From: Paenibacillus contaminans
GTDB lineage: Bacteria > Bacillota > Bacilli > Paenibacillales > NBRC-103111
Length of the DNA: 64,000 nt
Assembly (NCBI RefSeq): GCF_003285015.1
Contig: NZ_QMFB01000013.1
Location: 189,045 to 253,044 of the forward strand
Reading direction: 5' to 3'
The position numbers and the translations under genes are program-made. How positions within the stretch are numbered: the stretch's first letter is position 1; the number at the start of each line of letters is the position of its first letter. Shown piece by piece: positions 8,053-17,900 of the stretch. Below the pieces are notes generated by a model. The model saw nothing but the letters and a program-made list of their open reading frames with translations. It made no database searches and was not told the DNA's origin.

Positions 8053-9843
8053 TTATCCCGCCTCATTGTCGGAAGGAACGAGCACCCGGAATACGGTTCC
8101 TTCGACGTCCGATTTTTCAATCCACAAGCCGTACGGTTCTCCATAAACAAGACGCAATCGCTTGTGAACGTTATATAACCCAATACTTCCCGATGCAGGT
8201 CGCCGATCGGACTCAAGAATATTATAATCGGTCAAATAATGGAACAAATGGTTGAACTGTTCCCTCTCCTCCGGCGGCATACCGCGTCCCTTGTCGATCA
8301 CGCGGATTTCGTATCCGGCATCGGTCGAAATACCGAATATACCGATATAGTCCGGGCTCAATTGGTAATCCTGATATCCGTGGATAAGCGCATTTTCTAC
8401 AAGCGGCTGGAGCATCAGCTTGATACAAGGAATCTCTCTCAGCCGCGGCTCTTCCGCGACCTCGATTTCCGTATGAAGGTCCTCGTACCGTTCCTGCTGA
8501 ATTTCAAAGTAAGTGCGTATATACTGGATCTCACTCCACAAAGAAACCACCTGCGCATCGCTGTCCATACTGTAGCGGAAAATATCGGCCAAATTCGTTA
8601 CCATGCGGCTAATCGGCTGAACGCCGGCCAAATTCGCGTAAGAATGAATCGTACCAAGCGTATTATACAGAAAATGGGGGTTAATCTGCGACTGCAGTGC
8701 AGTCAGCATCGATTCCTTTTGCCGCACCTGCATTTCCTTGGCTTTCAATTGGGACGTATGCTCCACATGAATCAGCCTGCGATATTCATCCATCATCGTA
8801 TTGAAGCTGCGATACAGCATGCCGATTTCATCCTTGGATTTCTCCGGCGCACGCACGTTCAGATTGCCCGCCTCGGCGCGCTTCATCAGTAATTGCACAA
8901 AGGAAAGCGATTTTATCAAGTAAAAAGTGAAGCTGCCTAGCAGCAACAACGCGACCGCCGCGATACAGCCGAAAATGATAAAGGCCATCGTCCGCAGTTG
9001 CTCGAGCTCCGCCGTCAAATATTTCATCGGCATCTCGAACACAATCGTCCAGTTCGTCAGTTCGGATGTCCGGTAACTGATCATACTTCGATTCGCGCCG
9101 CTCCCTATCGTCATAAAGCCGCTTCTTCCCGCTAATCCGCTCAGATTGGAACTTTCCGCGGCCTTACCGATAAGCTCCTGATTCGGATGATAAATATATT
9201 CGCCTCTATTGTTCAACAAATAAGCTTGACCAAAGCCGTCAAGCTTAAGGCTGCTCATCAATTCCGTGAATTTATTCAGCTTCAGATCGACGATCAGAAC
9301 GCCCTTGTTCATAGGCTGGTTAGGATCGTAAATCACCTTGTAGGCGGTAATGAGCGGAAGTCCTTCTACCCGATTGACGCCTTCAATCGTAAATTCCGTA
9401 CCGGGACGATCGAGATCGAGGAGCTTCAAATAACTGCGGTTCCGTTCATCCAGAATAAAATCCCTGCTGCTTAAGTAAAGCTTCTCGTTCATAATCAACG
9501 TAAATTTATAAATATCGTTGCGGCTGGAATACAAATTTTTGTACAGCTCGCTGCGGACTTTTTTCTCAAGCTCGAATTGTCCGTAATAATCGTCCGACTT
9601 CAGATGAAGGAAGCTCTGGATCGCAGGATGGAGCAGAAACGGAATCGCCAGCCTGTCCAGCTCGGTCAAGTAGGCGTTCATCGAGTTATTCGTCTGCTCC
9701 AGCAGAAGCCGGCTATAGTTGGCGGCATTTTGTTCGATCGTCCTTTCGGTCCGGTTATACCATAAGTAACCCAGCAGCAAGAAAGGAAGGAAGAGGCTGA
9801 TTATGATGACAAGAATCAGTTTCCGTTTAAGCGACCATCTCAT
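8053..9843 (-). CDS. YesM-type sensor histidine kinase, module A
   Basis: Membrane sensor kinase of about 596 residues. TM1 is near residues 8-30, followed by an extracellular sensing domain of roughly 250 residues (dCache-like), TM2 near residues 285-305, a HAMP segment, the His_kinase box with SQINPHFLYNTL (phospho-His near residue 390), and a GHKL ATPase with VENALIHG (N box), DKGRGMPP and GSIGLYNVHKRL. The frame extends to a TTG at 9858, but the ATG at 9843 (MRWSLKRK) has GGAG nine bases upstream and matches the paralogue's MRFSLKRK start. The likely signal is an extracellular glycan fragment, by family precedent and context. Confidence 0.95.
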   Translation of the reverse strand: MRWSLKRKLILVIIISLFLPFLLLGYLWYNRTERTIEQNAANYSRLLLEQTNNSMNAYLTELDRLAIPFLLHPAIQSFLHLKSDDYYGQFELEKKVRSELYKNLYSSRNDIYKFTLIMNEKLYLSSRDFILDERNRSYLKLLDLDRPGTEFTIEGVNRVEGLPLITAYKVIYDPNQPMNKGVLIVDLKLNKFTELMSSLKLDGFGQAYLLNNRGEYIYHPNQELIGKAAESSNLSGLAGRSGFMTIGSGANRSMISYRTSELTNWTIVFEMPMKYLTAELEQLRTMAFIIFGCIAAVALLLLGSFTFYLIKSLSFVQLLMKRAEAGNLNVRAPEKSKDEIGMLYRSFNTMMDEYRRLIHVEHTSQLKAKEMQVRQKESMLTALQSQINPHFLYNTLGTIHSYANLAGVQPISRMVTNLADIFRYSMDSDAQVVSLWSEIQYIRTYFEIQQERYEDLHTEIEVAEEPRLREIPCIKLMLQPLVENALIHGYQDYQLSPDYIGIFGISTDAGYEIRVIDKGRGMPPEEREQFNHLFHYLTDYNILESDRRPASGSIGLYNVHKRLRLVYGEPYGLWIEKSDVEGTVFRVLVPSDNEAG

Positions 9844-9886
9844 GCTATGCATCTCCAATCTTTACCGGTACTATCATATTTAGAAA

Positions 9887-9892
9887 ATTATA
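9887..9892 (-). promoter_or_regulatory. Candidate -10 box of the module A kinase/regulator transcript
   Basis: A perfect TATAAT on the minus strand, about 44 bases before the kinase start codon, in the 83-base gap after the ceramidase-fold gene. No good -35 was found, so it could be activator-dependent or an internal promoter inside a longer operon. Confidence 0.35.
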
Positions 9893-9925
9893 GCACGCGA
9901 GAAAACAGATGCATATTATGAAGCG

Positions 9926-11302
9926 CTAGTCTTTGTTGACTCTTAGCGCGGCGACAGGCCGGTCAGACAGTCTTCCAAACGCCGACGCGATTTGCCCGAT
10001 GATGATATCTTCGATTTCCGGAACAAAAGGCCCTCTATGTCCGTAATAGTAAAAGTTATCCACCTCATAGCCGCCTTCATAAATCATTTCGCGGGTAGGA
10101 ATATAACAATAGATCCCGTTCGTATAGCCAAGCACCATGGTTTGGTCAGGGCCGAACAGCTTCTTGATCATTCGCGAATACCCTGTCGATACTTCTCCCT
10201 CTATCGCAACGATCCGGGTAGATTCATCCAATTGCCATATTGCGATATACAATGGCACCTGATCTTTAATCGACCCGTCTTCAAATTTTTTCAATAATTT
10301 TTTCACCCGTATTTTATTAAATTCAGAAGATTCGGGGTCATCAAGTATTTGGTGATAATGTTCCACAGGAGTCCGCTCCGTATAAAGATTGGGCTCCAAG
10401 AGCATGGTGCGAAAACTGCAGCTTACCGATTTGAACGCGCCGTTCTGCATGAAATCGTTGATTTCAATCGCCAGTCCGGCGCCCGCCTCCTCCATTTCCT
10501 CGATGCTGCATTCTTTAAACGTAACGCCGTCTGCGCTTTTCCTCGGTTTGATCTCGGCGCCGCAGCCCTGCAGAAACATGGCGACAGCTTCCGGATAGGA
10601 TTGCTCTAAATGACGGGATGCTGCGCCGGAATAGTCGCCGGATATGAAGTAATTGCTTGATCCCATCGACGTCGGATGGCAGCCGTAGGCATACAGAATG
10701 CCTTTCACGTCACGTTTGGCATTCATTAATTTCAGAACAAATAAATCTTGATCGATTTCCGCGTCATAGCTGGGACGCCATTCGATTCCTTGGTTTGTTC
10801 GATAACGCCGGCTGACGCCAAAATGCGAAGCTGTACGGCCGATCAGGAGTTCCCCTTCTTCAAGATGGTCTAAACAATGCTGTACAAGATGAATCAGCTT
10901 CTCCTTCACGAAATCAAAGTAGAGCTCATCATACGTATAGTCAAGCTCTTCTTCATGATCTGTCCACTGATCCTGCCCCATGCTGTACCCGCCGTTGCGT
11001 AAACGAGCATCTCTGCCCGTGAGGTAAACAGACGCATGCGTATGTGAAAAATTGATCATTACCTCATCATGCTCAAGCCCAAACTTAGCTTTCAGTTCGT
11101 CCTTTACTCCTTGAATAAAACTCCGGTCAGCGCCTAATGCATCGATCGTAACGATCAACAGGGATTTATTCGATTGCAACAGCGCCGCTTTTACATAAAT
11201 CGGATCATGTACACCCTCGCTTTTGCGAGTCCGATCTCCGAATCCGCTCAAAAAGACCGGCTCAGCCGGTGTAATGCTGTCTTTGCCGATACAAAATTTC
11301 AA
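9926..11302 (-). CDS. Neutral/alkaline-ceramidase-fold hydrolase, module A
   Basis: A 458-residue protein of the neutral/alkaline ceramidase N-terminal-domain family, without a signal peptide and so probably cytoplasmic. Metal-site equivalents are visible: SHTH (near residue 87), YGCH (near residue 208), EGEVST (Glu, near 370) and a Tyr-rich GYTNGIYCYIPT (near 398). A SGDYSGAAS segment parallels the family's SGD motif. The loop that carries the catalytic Ser in true ceramidases reads FLQGCGAEIKP, with Gly at that place. The start is a TTG at 11302 with AGGAGG seven bases upstream; the N-terminus aligns with the module C copy. It sits between the permeases and the kinase of a sugar-uptake module, so processing of imported oligosaccharides is more likely than lipid hydrolysis. 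Confidence 0.82.
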   Translation of the reverse strand: MKFCIGKDSITPAEPVFLSGFGDRTRKSEGVHDPIYVKAALLQSNKSLLIVTIDALGADRSFIQGVKDELKAKFGLEHDEVMINFSHTHASVYLTGRDARLRNGGYSMGQDQWTDHEEELDYTYDELYFDFVKEKLIHLVQHCLDHLEEGELLIGRTASHFGVSRRYRTNQGIEWRPSYDAEIDQDLFVLKLMNAKRDVKGILYAYGCHPTSMGSSNYFISGDYSGAASRHLEQSYPEAVAMFLQGCGAEIKPRKSADGVTFKECSIEEMEEAGAGLAIEINDFMQNGAFKSVSCSFRTMLLEPNLYTERTPVEHYHQILDDPESSEFNKIRVKKLLKKFEDGSIKDQVPLYIAIWQLDESTRIVAIEGEVSTGYSRMIKKLFGPDQTMVLGYTNGIYCYIPTREMIYEGGYEVDNFYYYGHRGPFVPEIEDIIIGQIASAFGRLSDRPVAALRVNKD

Positions 11303-11341
11303 GAAGAACCCTCCTGTATAAGGGATATTTCCCTATTCCTA

Positions 11342-12217
11342 TTATTCTTTAACAGCCCCTAACATGGCGCCTTTGACAAAATAACGCTGGATAAAAGGAT
11401 ACACGACCACGATGGGCGCCGTTGCGAACAAGATGATGCCCGCTTTCAGCATAGCAGGCGTCAATTGCCGCATCGACTCATTGATGGAAGAAGTCAGCGT
11501 ATTTTGCGCCATATCGTTCACGACCATATTTCGTAAAATAATTTGCATCGGGTATAAATTCGGTTTGCTGATATAGATCAAGGCTTCGAAATAACTGTTC
11601 CACTGATAGACGGCATGAAAAAGGGCGATCGTCGCCAAAACCGCTTTGGATAAAGGCAGTACGATCCGAAAGTAAATGCCCAACTCGGAGGAACCGTCGA
11701 TTTTCGCGGCTTCAAACAATTCGCTTGAAATCCCCTCGAAAAATGCTCTAAAAATTAAAATATAGAAGGCGCTGAGCGCATTCGGGACCATGACGGCCCA
11801 CAGCGTATTTTTCAGCCCCAATGATGTGACAAGCAAGTAACTCGGTATGAGCGGCACGGTGAAAATGAAGGTGAGGATGATCGCCAACAAAACGAAAGAT
11901 CTGCCCTTCATCTGCCGGCGCGATAGCGCGAATGCAAGCGTAGAGCCAAGAATCAGCGTAATCAGCGTGCCTGTCAACGTGATGACGACGCTTACCCCCA
12001 TCGAACGCCACAAGGACGGAAGTCTGAATATCGTTTCGTACACGTCCAAGCTAAACCCTTTGGGCCAGAAATACACGCGTTTGGCGTTCACATAAAGCGG
12101 AGAACTGAACGAAATCGCCAATAAATTAATGAGCGGAGCAAGCATGGACAGACTGACCAGAAGAAAGAAGAGATTGTTGATCGTCTGGAAAATACGCTCC
12201 GATTTGCTTGTTACCAA
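11342..12217 (-). CDS. Carbohydrate ABC transporter permease (LplC type), module A
   Basis: Inner-membrane permease of 291 residues with about six hydrophobic segments and the cytoplasmic EAA-type loop (EAAKIDGSSELGIYFRIVLPLSK, near residue 190) that docks the ATPase. The C-terminus FVKGAMLGAVKE is typical of the YtcP/LplC group. It begins at a TTG behind GGAGGAG, 16 bases after the partner permease. It should pair with the LplB-type permease at 12234-13139 and the lipoprotein at 13233-14813. No ATPase gene is in the window, so a shared MsmX-type ATPase encoded elsewhere is expected. Confidence 0.95.
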   Translation of the reverse strand: MVTSKSERIFQTINNLFFLLVSLSMLAPLINLLAISFSSPLYVNAKRVYFWPKGFSLDVYETIFRLPSLWRSMGVSVVITLTGTLITLILGSTLAFALSRRQMKGRSFVLLAIILTFIFTVPLIPSYLLVTSLGLKNTLWAVMVPNALSAFYILIFRAFFEGISSELFEAAKIDGSSELGIYFRIVLPLSKAVLATIALFHAVYQWNSYFEALIYISKPNLYPMQIILRNMVVNDMAQNTLTSSINESMRQLTPAMLKAGIILFATAPIVVVYPFIQRYFVKGAMLGAVKE

Positions 12218-12233
12218 GTCGTCTCCTCCCCCT

Positions 12234-13139
12234 CTAATAAATTCCGTTGCCGGTCATTCGCTTGCTCAGTTGATTCAAGCTTACGACCAATACAAGTCCG
12301 ATCACCGATTTAAACAATCCGACTGCCGTCGTAAAACTGAATTGACCTCCCATTAAGCCTACCCGGTATACGTAAGTGTCGATGACTTCCCCAACCGGGC
12401 GCACGAGCGGGTTCAGCATGACGAGCAGTTGCTCGATATTCGCATCCAGCAAATTGCCGATACGCAGCAGAAAAAGCGTAATGATCGCAGGGGTGATCGA
12501 AGGAAGCGTAATCGACCACATTTGTCTCCAGCGCGAAGCGCCGTCAACGACGGCCGATTCGTAGAGATGCGGATTCACGCCGCTCATGGCGGCCAAGTAG
12601 ATGATCATCCCCCAGCCGACTTCCTTCCACATGCCGGAACCGACGATGATGCTGCGGAAGTAGCTCTTATTCATCATATAATCGATCTGCGATAAGCCAA
12701 GCATGCCGGCGAGACGGTTTACGATGCCGTCGATGGTCAGCAGGTTAATGAAAATGCCCCCGACAATGACCCAAGACAGGAAATGGGGCAGGTACAAGAA
12801 AGTCTGAATCGTTCGCTTAAACAGGCTAAGGCGGATTTCATTCAGCAATAACGCAAGAATAAGCGGCGCGGGAAACCCGAACGCAATCTGATAAAAGCTT
12901 AGCAGAACCGTATTCTTTAAAATATTTACGAATTCCTCATGGCGAAACATAAAGACAAAGTGCTTCCATCCGACAAACGGACTCGCCGCAACGCCCTGGA
13001 ATATGTTGTAGTCTTGGAACGCAATCACATTCCCCAGCATAGGCACGTACTTGAAAACAAGAAAATAAACAATGCCGGGAATGGCGATGAGCCACAGCAT
13101 CGCCGTATCGCCGTTCATTCGTCTTGCAATAGTTTTCAT
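12234..13139 (-). CDS. Sugar ABC transporter permease (LplB type), module A
   Basis: Second permease of the importer. About 301 residues from the ATG at 13139, which aligns with the MKEQIRKL start of the module B copy. The frame is open further to 13211, but that leader has no membrane or family character. There are six predicted membrane spans, and the EAA-type motif reads ESAVVDGASRWRQMWSITLPS near residue 200. The ribosome site before 13139 is weak (GGTGG), so a start further upstream is not excluded. It lies about 90 bases after the binding-protein gene and 16 before the next permease, in one transcript. Confidence 0.92.
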   Translation of the reverse strand: MKTIARRMNGDTAMLWLIAIPGIVYFLVFKYVPMLGNVIAFQDYNIFQGVAASPFVGWKHFVFMFRHEEFVNILKNTVLLSFYQIAFGFPAPLILALLLNEIRLSLFKRTIQTFLYLPHFLSWVIVGGIFINLLTIDGIVNRLAGMLGLSQIDYMMNKSYFRSIIVGSGMWKEVGWGMIIYLAAMSGVNPHLYESAVVDGASRWRQMWSITLPSITPAIITLFLLRIGNLLDANIEQLLVMLNPLVRPVGEVIDTYVYRVGLMGGQFSFTTAVGLFKSVIGLVLVVSLNQLSKRMTGNGIY

Positions 13140-13232
13140 TCCCATACACCACCATTCCGCAGCTTGAACATCCCGGGACGCTCTACTGAACATCCCGGAT
13201 GTCAAGCTCATGTCTAAGATGAATTTCCCCCG

Positions 13233-14813
13233 CTAATTGCCGTAAAATTGCTTATGCCACTCAGTAGCTTGCTTAATCGCTTCGTCTCCGCCGCGGCTTC
13301 TCCACTCTTTCACGAATTTATCGAACTCGCTGTCGATGTCGACGTCGCTCGTTAGCACTTTCGCGAACATATCCGCCAGCAGCGTATCGCCGTTGCCGAA
13401 GTTGGGCATCAGCTCCGGTCTTTTCTTGAACGCTTCCAGAACAGGCATATACATCGCTTCATTTTTGATTTTGTATTTCTCGGAAATGTCAAATCCGCGC
13501 ATAAGCGGTTCCGCGAACGGACTCATCTTCACTTGCTCGTTATTGTTAATGCTGTGTCCGGTAAAATTCATATTGATTTGATAAAGCGTTCTTTCCGGGT
13601 TCTGCGGATCTTTGACGTTATTGGGCGATTCAGGATCCCACTTGATTTTTCCGTCCACAACCTCATAGTTATAGCCTTCGATCCCGTAAGAGATAAACTT
13701 CTGTACCTCCGGATTGCCCCAGTTGGCATCAAGGAATTTGATGATCCGTTCCGGGTCCTTTACGCTCTTCGGGATGATCCAAGCGTAGTACAAGCCCGGA
13801 TTTGCCAATCCTAATCCTTGTCCCTTAGGTCCTACAGGCGGCTCGACGATCGTCGGCTTGGCGTCTGGTTGGCCGACGAACATAGACGGAGCCCAGAAGG
13901 TGCCAAGATTATCGACAAAATGCAGCCAGCTGCCTGCTTTGCCATTCACGATACCGGCTTGCCAATCGGCAAATTTGTTCGTGAACGCATTTGGCGGGAT
14001 ATAACCGTTCTTATACAGCTTTCTCCAGAACGTCATCGCATCTTTCATATTCGGCGTAATTACGGACGGTACGAACTCGTCGCCCTGCTTCACCCAATAA
14101 TCCATCATCACTCCGAATTCATAGAAAAATGCCGTGCTGCTGCTGAAGTTTTCCCGCACCATGAAACCGTACGCATTGTACTCCTTCTTAACTCCTTCAA
14201 AGTAGGCAAGCCAGTCGTCCAACGTTTTCGGCATGCTCATGTTCAGCTTCTTCAGCCAATCCTCCCGAATGTACAAGGCCGTAGTATGCGGATGAGGTAC
14301 GACTGCAGGGATGGCGTAAATTTTGCCGTTCTTGCTTACATCCGGAGACTTCCAGGCAGCTTCGGGAATTTTGGCCTTCAGATTGGGGCCGTATTTGTCG
14401 ATCAGTTCGTTCAGCTCCCAGATCGCTCCTTGTTCTACCGCGCCCGAGTGGGCTGGAGAATCGATTCTTGTCGTATACACCAGATCGGCAAGCTCTTTGG
14501 AGGCGAAGCGAAGCGATAACTGCGTTTCATAATCGGTGCCGGACATAAACTCGATTTTGAGATCCGTTCCGGTCAACTCCTCCAATTTTTTCACATAAAT
14601 ATTGTCATCCCAATTCGATACGTTCGGGGTAAACCCGTACGCATTGGCCGCCAGTACGCTGATTTTCGGCCGCTCGGCCGATTTCATTTCCTGATTGGAT
14701 ATGTCGCTGTTTTCACCGGTTCCGCCGCTATTTTTGCTTTCGCTGCAAGCCGACAGCGCCAGCACCATCAGAATCGCCATTCCTAGTGCCTTATGTTTCC
14801 GCTTGAATACCAT
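13233..14813 (-). CDS. Extracellular solute-binding lipoprotein, module A
   Basis: Substrate-capturing lipoprotein of the ABC importer, 526 residues. The signal peptide starts MVFKRKHK and ends in the lipobox LSAC at Cys 23, after which an Asn/Ser/Gly-rich linker leads into the family-1 binding fold. It ends with the WRSRGGDEAIKQATEWHKQFYG tail shared with the module B copy. The GGGGGAAG ribosome site lies nine bases before the ATG. Codons 4-8 (KRKHK) contain a one-mismatch cre box (14794-14807), as in module B where the match is perfect. The ligand is probably an oligosaccharide released by one of the wall-bound enzymes. Confidence 0.94.
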   Translation of the reverse strand: MVFKRKHKALGMAILMVLALSACSESKNSGGTGENSDISNQEMKSAERPKISVLAANAYGFTPNVSNWDDNIYVKKLEELTGTDLKIEFMSGTDYETQLSLRFASKELADLVYTTRIDSPAHSGAVEQGAIWELNELIDKYGPNLKAKIPEAAWKSPDVSKNGKIYAIPAVVPHPHTTALYIREDWLKKLNMSMPKTLDDWLAYFEGVKKEYNAYGFMVRENFSSSTAFFYEFGVMMDYWVKQGDEFVPSVITPNMKDAMTFWRKLYKNGYIPPNAFTNKFADWQAGIVNGKAGSWLHFVDNLGTFWAPSMFVGQPDAKPTIVEPPVGPKGQGLGLANPGLYYAWIIPKSVKDPERIIKFLDANWGNPEVQKFISYGIEGYNYEVVDGKIKWDPESPNNVKDPQNPERTLYQINMNFTGHSINNNEQVKMSPFAEPLMRGFDISEKYKIKNEAMYMPVLEAFKKRPELMPNFGNGDTLLADMFAKVLTSDVDIDSEFDKFVKEWRSRGGDEAIKQATEWHKQFYGN

Positions 14814-14860
14814 TGAAGACTTCCCCCTTTTTTAAAAAAATATGGCATATTGACTCCATC

Positions 14861-14930
14861 CGCACCGCGCACAGCTCCCAGCGCGCGGTGCCTGGCGTCA
14901 CATGACAGTGGTCAACCACATGTCTTGCAT
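14861..14930. repeat. GC-rich hairpin repeat, copy 1
   Basis: Intergenic element with a perfect 9-bp stem (GCACCGCGC at 14864-14872 and GCGCGGTGC at 14885-14893), followed by GGCGTCACATGACAGTGGTC and a TCAACC motif. It is shared, with variation, with 34847-34915, 54001-54075, 63437-63500 and, reversed, 51660-51725. It lies just downstream of the stop of the 1505-residue gene. There is no T-run, so it is not a classic terminator. Confidence 0.7.
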
Positions 14931-14943
14931 GATAGAGCGAAAA

Positions 14944-17900
14944 CTATTCGATCTTGTAAACGCTCACATCATCAATATACACTTTCTCGTCCGGATTCAT
15001 ATACCAGATGCCAATACCCAAGCCCTGAATCGTTGGCACTTGCCCGTTATAGTCTTCTTTGATCTCATACTCAAATTCGAGGTAGTTCCACATTTCTTTG
15101 GTCCAATCCAGCGGAACCTGCTCCGATATCAGAGTATCCAGTCTGTCCGAGCCATCAGCTACAATTGTGAACCATTGGATTTTCCCGTCGGTTGGCGCAC
15201 TCCCCGCCTTGAAATAGTAGAAGGATGCTCTGTATTTGCCGGGCTCAGCCATCAGCGTGTTCTGATAGGGCCCCATTCCTCCCCACAAGCCCTCAGCGGT
15301 CAAACTGTATCTTCCCGAATGCGCAATAGTATCCGACCGGTACTCAACCGCAGGGCTAATGACATAATCCACCCAAGGAGCCGGAATGTTTCCGGTACCC
15401 TCTTCAAACGACGGATTTCCGATCAAATTTTTGCTCTCGACCAACTGTAGCGTTTGGAAATCCTTGGGAGTCCATGGATTGCCTCCACCCCAGCTGATAT
15501 AATGGGTAGCCCCCATGTAATTGCGCATGAAGAAGCCTTTCAGGTTGCGATTATTTTTGGGATCGTTTATACCGATGCTCGCAAAAGGAATGACCTGAAC
15601 GAGATTCCAGCGATCCGCTTTAAGACTAGCATTGGCCTCCCAATTCGGGTCGCTCGACGGAGCAGGGCCTCCGTTAGCATGGCTGTACTGAAACACCAGC
15701 TTGACCGCATTCGGATTGGTAAAGTAACCTTTGAAATCCGAGTACGTATCCGCCGTAACGTATGTCTCATTCGAATCGTCGTAGCCGCTGCTCCACCATC
15801 CGCCGGTTGCATCGTTGCTAATCACGAGATCGTTCACATCGTCAAAGAAATTCTCATAGCCCACGTACAGGTTCTCCTCATCCCACAGCAGATAAACTTT
15901 CGTCTCTACAGGCGGACTGGCTTTCGTCTCCATCTTCAGGAAATCGGATAAGGGCTCCGCAGCAGTCCACGGACCGGAACTAAAATCTAGCGATTGCAAA
16001 ATCGCTGCTTTGCCGGCACTCGTCTTGACGGCATAAGCGGACAAGTGATCCGTGAGCCCTTGGTATTCCGGGACCCCGTTTAAAAACTCGTTCAATGCTT
16101 GACGCACGGGACCATTCCCTGGCTCATTTGCCGTGTAGGCTTGCAAAGCAGCAATCATTTGTCTCTGAACGCCATCCCATGTGCCGCTTACGCTGATTAA
16201 ATCCAGCACAGGATGTCCGGCAAATTCAATCGCCAGCTGCTTGCGCTTTTGTCCCATATCATAGCTTTTCTCGATATCAGCCAAAAGCTCCATAGCGGCC
16301 TGCTCATTGGCCGGCGTCGCCGGTCGATCCTTCGGATAGCTTAATGCAGAAGCTTCATAGTATTCGAATGCGCGCATTAGTAGCTGAGCTCTCGTCTTTT
16401 GAGCATTCGATCCCGCATGGGCCACGGCCTGTTCCAGCAAGCTGCGGCTGTCCGCAAGCTCTTCCTTGGTGATCTCTTTAAGATAATAGTGTTCATATAT
16501 ATTCAAATAATTGCTTCTTTTAACTTTGTTTTTCCAATCCAAATACCAAGCCGACTGGAAAACCCGAGCTGTCCAGAATTGTTCCCAATGATCATAATAT
16601 TGTTCCAGATATGGCGCAGCGTCGGCTCCCACCGCCCGCTCATACCATTGCTGCAACAATGCGTCCACATCTTGATCCGCATTCCACTGCAGTTTAGCGG
16701 CAATCCACGCTTTAGGCCCTTCTCCGAAGTTGGGATACAGCTCGGCAAAATGCGCGATCGCGCCATGATCCTGCTCGTATTTATAGTTGGCCGCCATTTG
16801 ATGAACGTACGTTCTAGGCACATTGTACACAGTACCGTACAAATATTCATAAAAGCCAAGATTCGTTGCCGATTCGAGCCAATTCTCCGTCAGCTGCATC
16901 CCGACGGCCCCCAGATCCGGATCTTTCCAAGTCATACGGTCGTCCGTAATAAATGGAACTACGTGCGAATTAAGCTTGAATGGAGTATCGTCCACCTTCA
17001 TCGGAGGATCATACATTTCTCTGTATGCCAGCACGCCGAAGTATTTATCCGGATGCTGCGTCAGCACGCCCTCGGCAATTTTGTTCACCCAAGGATAGTA
17101 AAAATCGGACATATGCCAGGCCCCGACCGAATTCCTCTTGGTCGGCGTTTCACAGTACTCGTATCCCAAGTCGTTAATTGCCAAAGAATAGGAAGAATGT
17201 GAAGGATTTTCATTAAAATACTGGATAATCCGCGCAATCGCCGCTTGTGCCGTATCGTCGTTGAAGCACGGCTGCCAGCTTTCCAAGCTTGTCGGAACAA
17301 CCCCGCCCACATAATACTCCGGATGATCCGCAAAAACTTGAGGGTCGAACAGCTGATACAAATTATGATGCATCATCATATTGTTATCCGTCCGAATCAC
17401 TCTTTGCCATTCCCTCAGCGACGGGGTTATTGTCGAATACATATAACGCGAGAGCGTCCGAGGCTCATCTTGAACCAGATCGTTTGGAATCACAAGCGTC
17501 GAATGCTGTGGAATATCCTCGCCGTCAGGCCCCGGCATCAGCCAGCTTATCCCTACGTAACGCTCCAGGAATTCGTAAATGCCGTATTCCAATCCGCCCA
17601 GATTATTGCCGTCGATCGTAACGTGATCGCCTTGAGAATCGATGAAAAAGCCTTGTTCATTCAGCGTTTGCAGCACAAGCTGATGCTGATTGCTCTCCGC
17701 GGCGCTGCTGCCGCCTACATAAATTTTCACGCCGTCATATTCCGCCGGGTCACCGGTTACAATGGGAAGCGCTACTCCCGTCGACTTTTGGATGTATTCC
17801 ACAAGTTTTTGCGCAAGTGCAGCCGGCGTGAGATAGTTCCAAGCCGGACTTGGATTCAACGATTCGTTCGCATGCGCATCCATGACGACAACCGTTGCAT

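Noticed and set aside
14864..14893. Classic terminator between the DUF4838 enzyme and binding-protein genes
   Set aside because: The stem is perfect but no T-run follows in either direction, and the same hairpin recurs at other junctions, so it is listed as a repeat.
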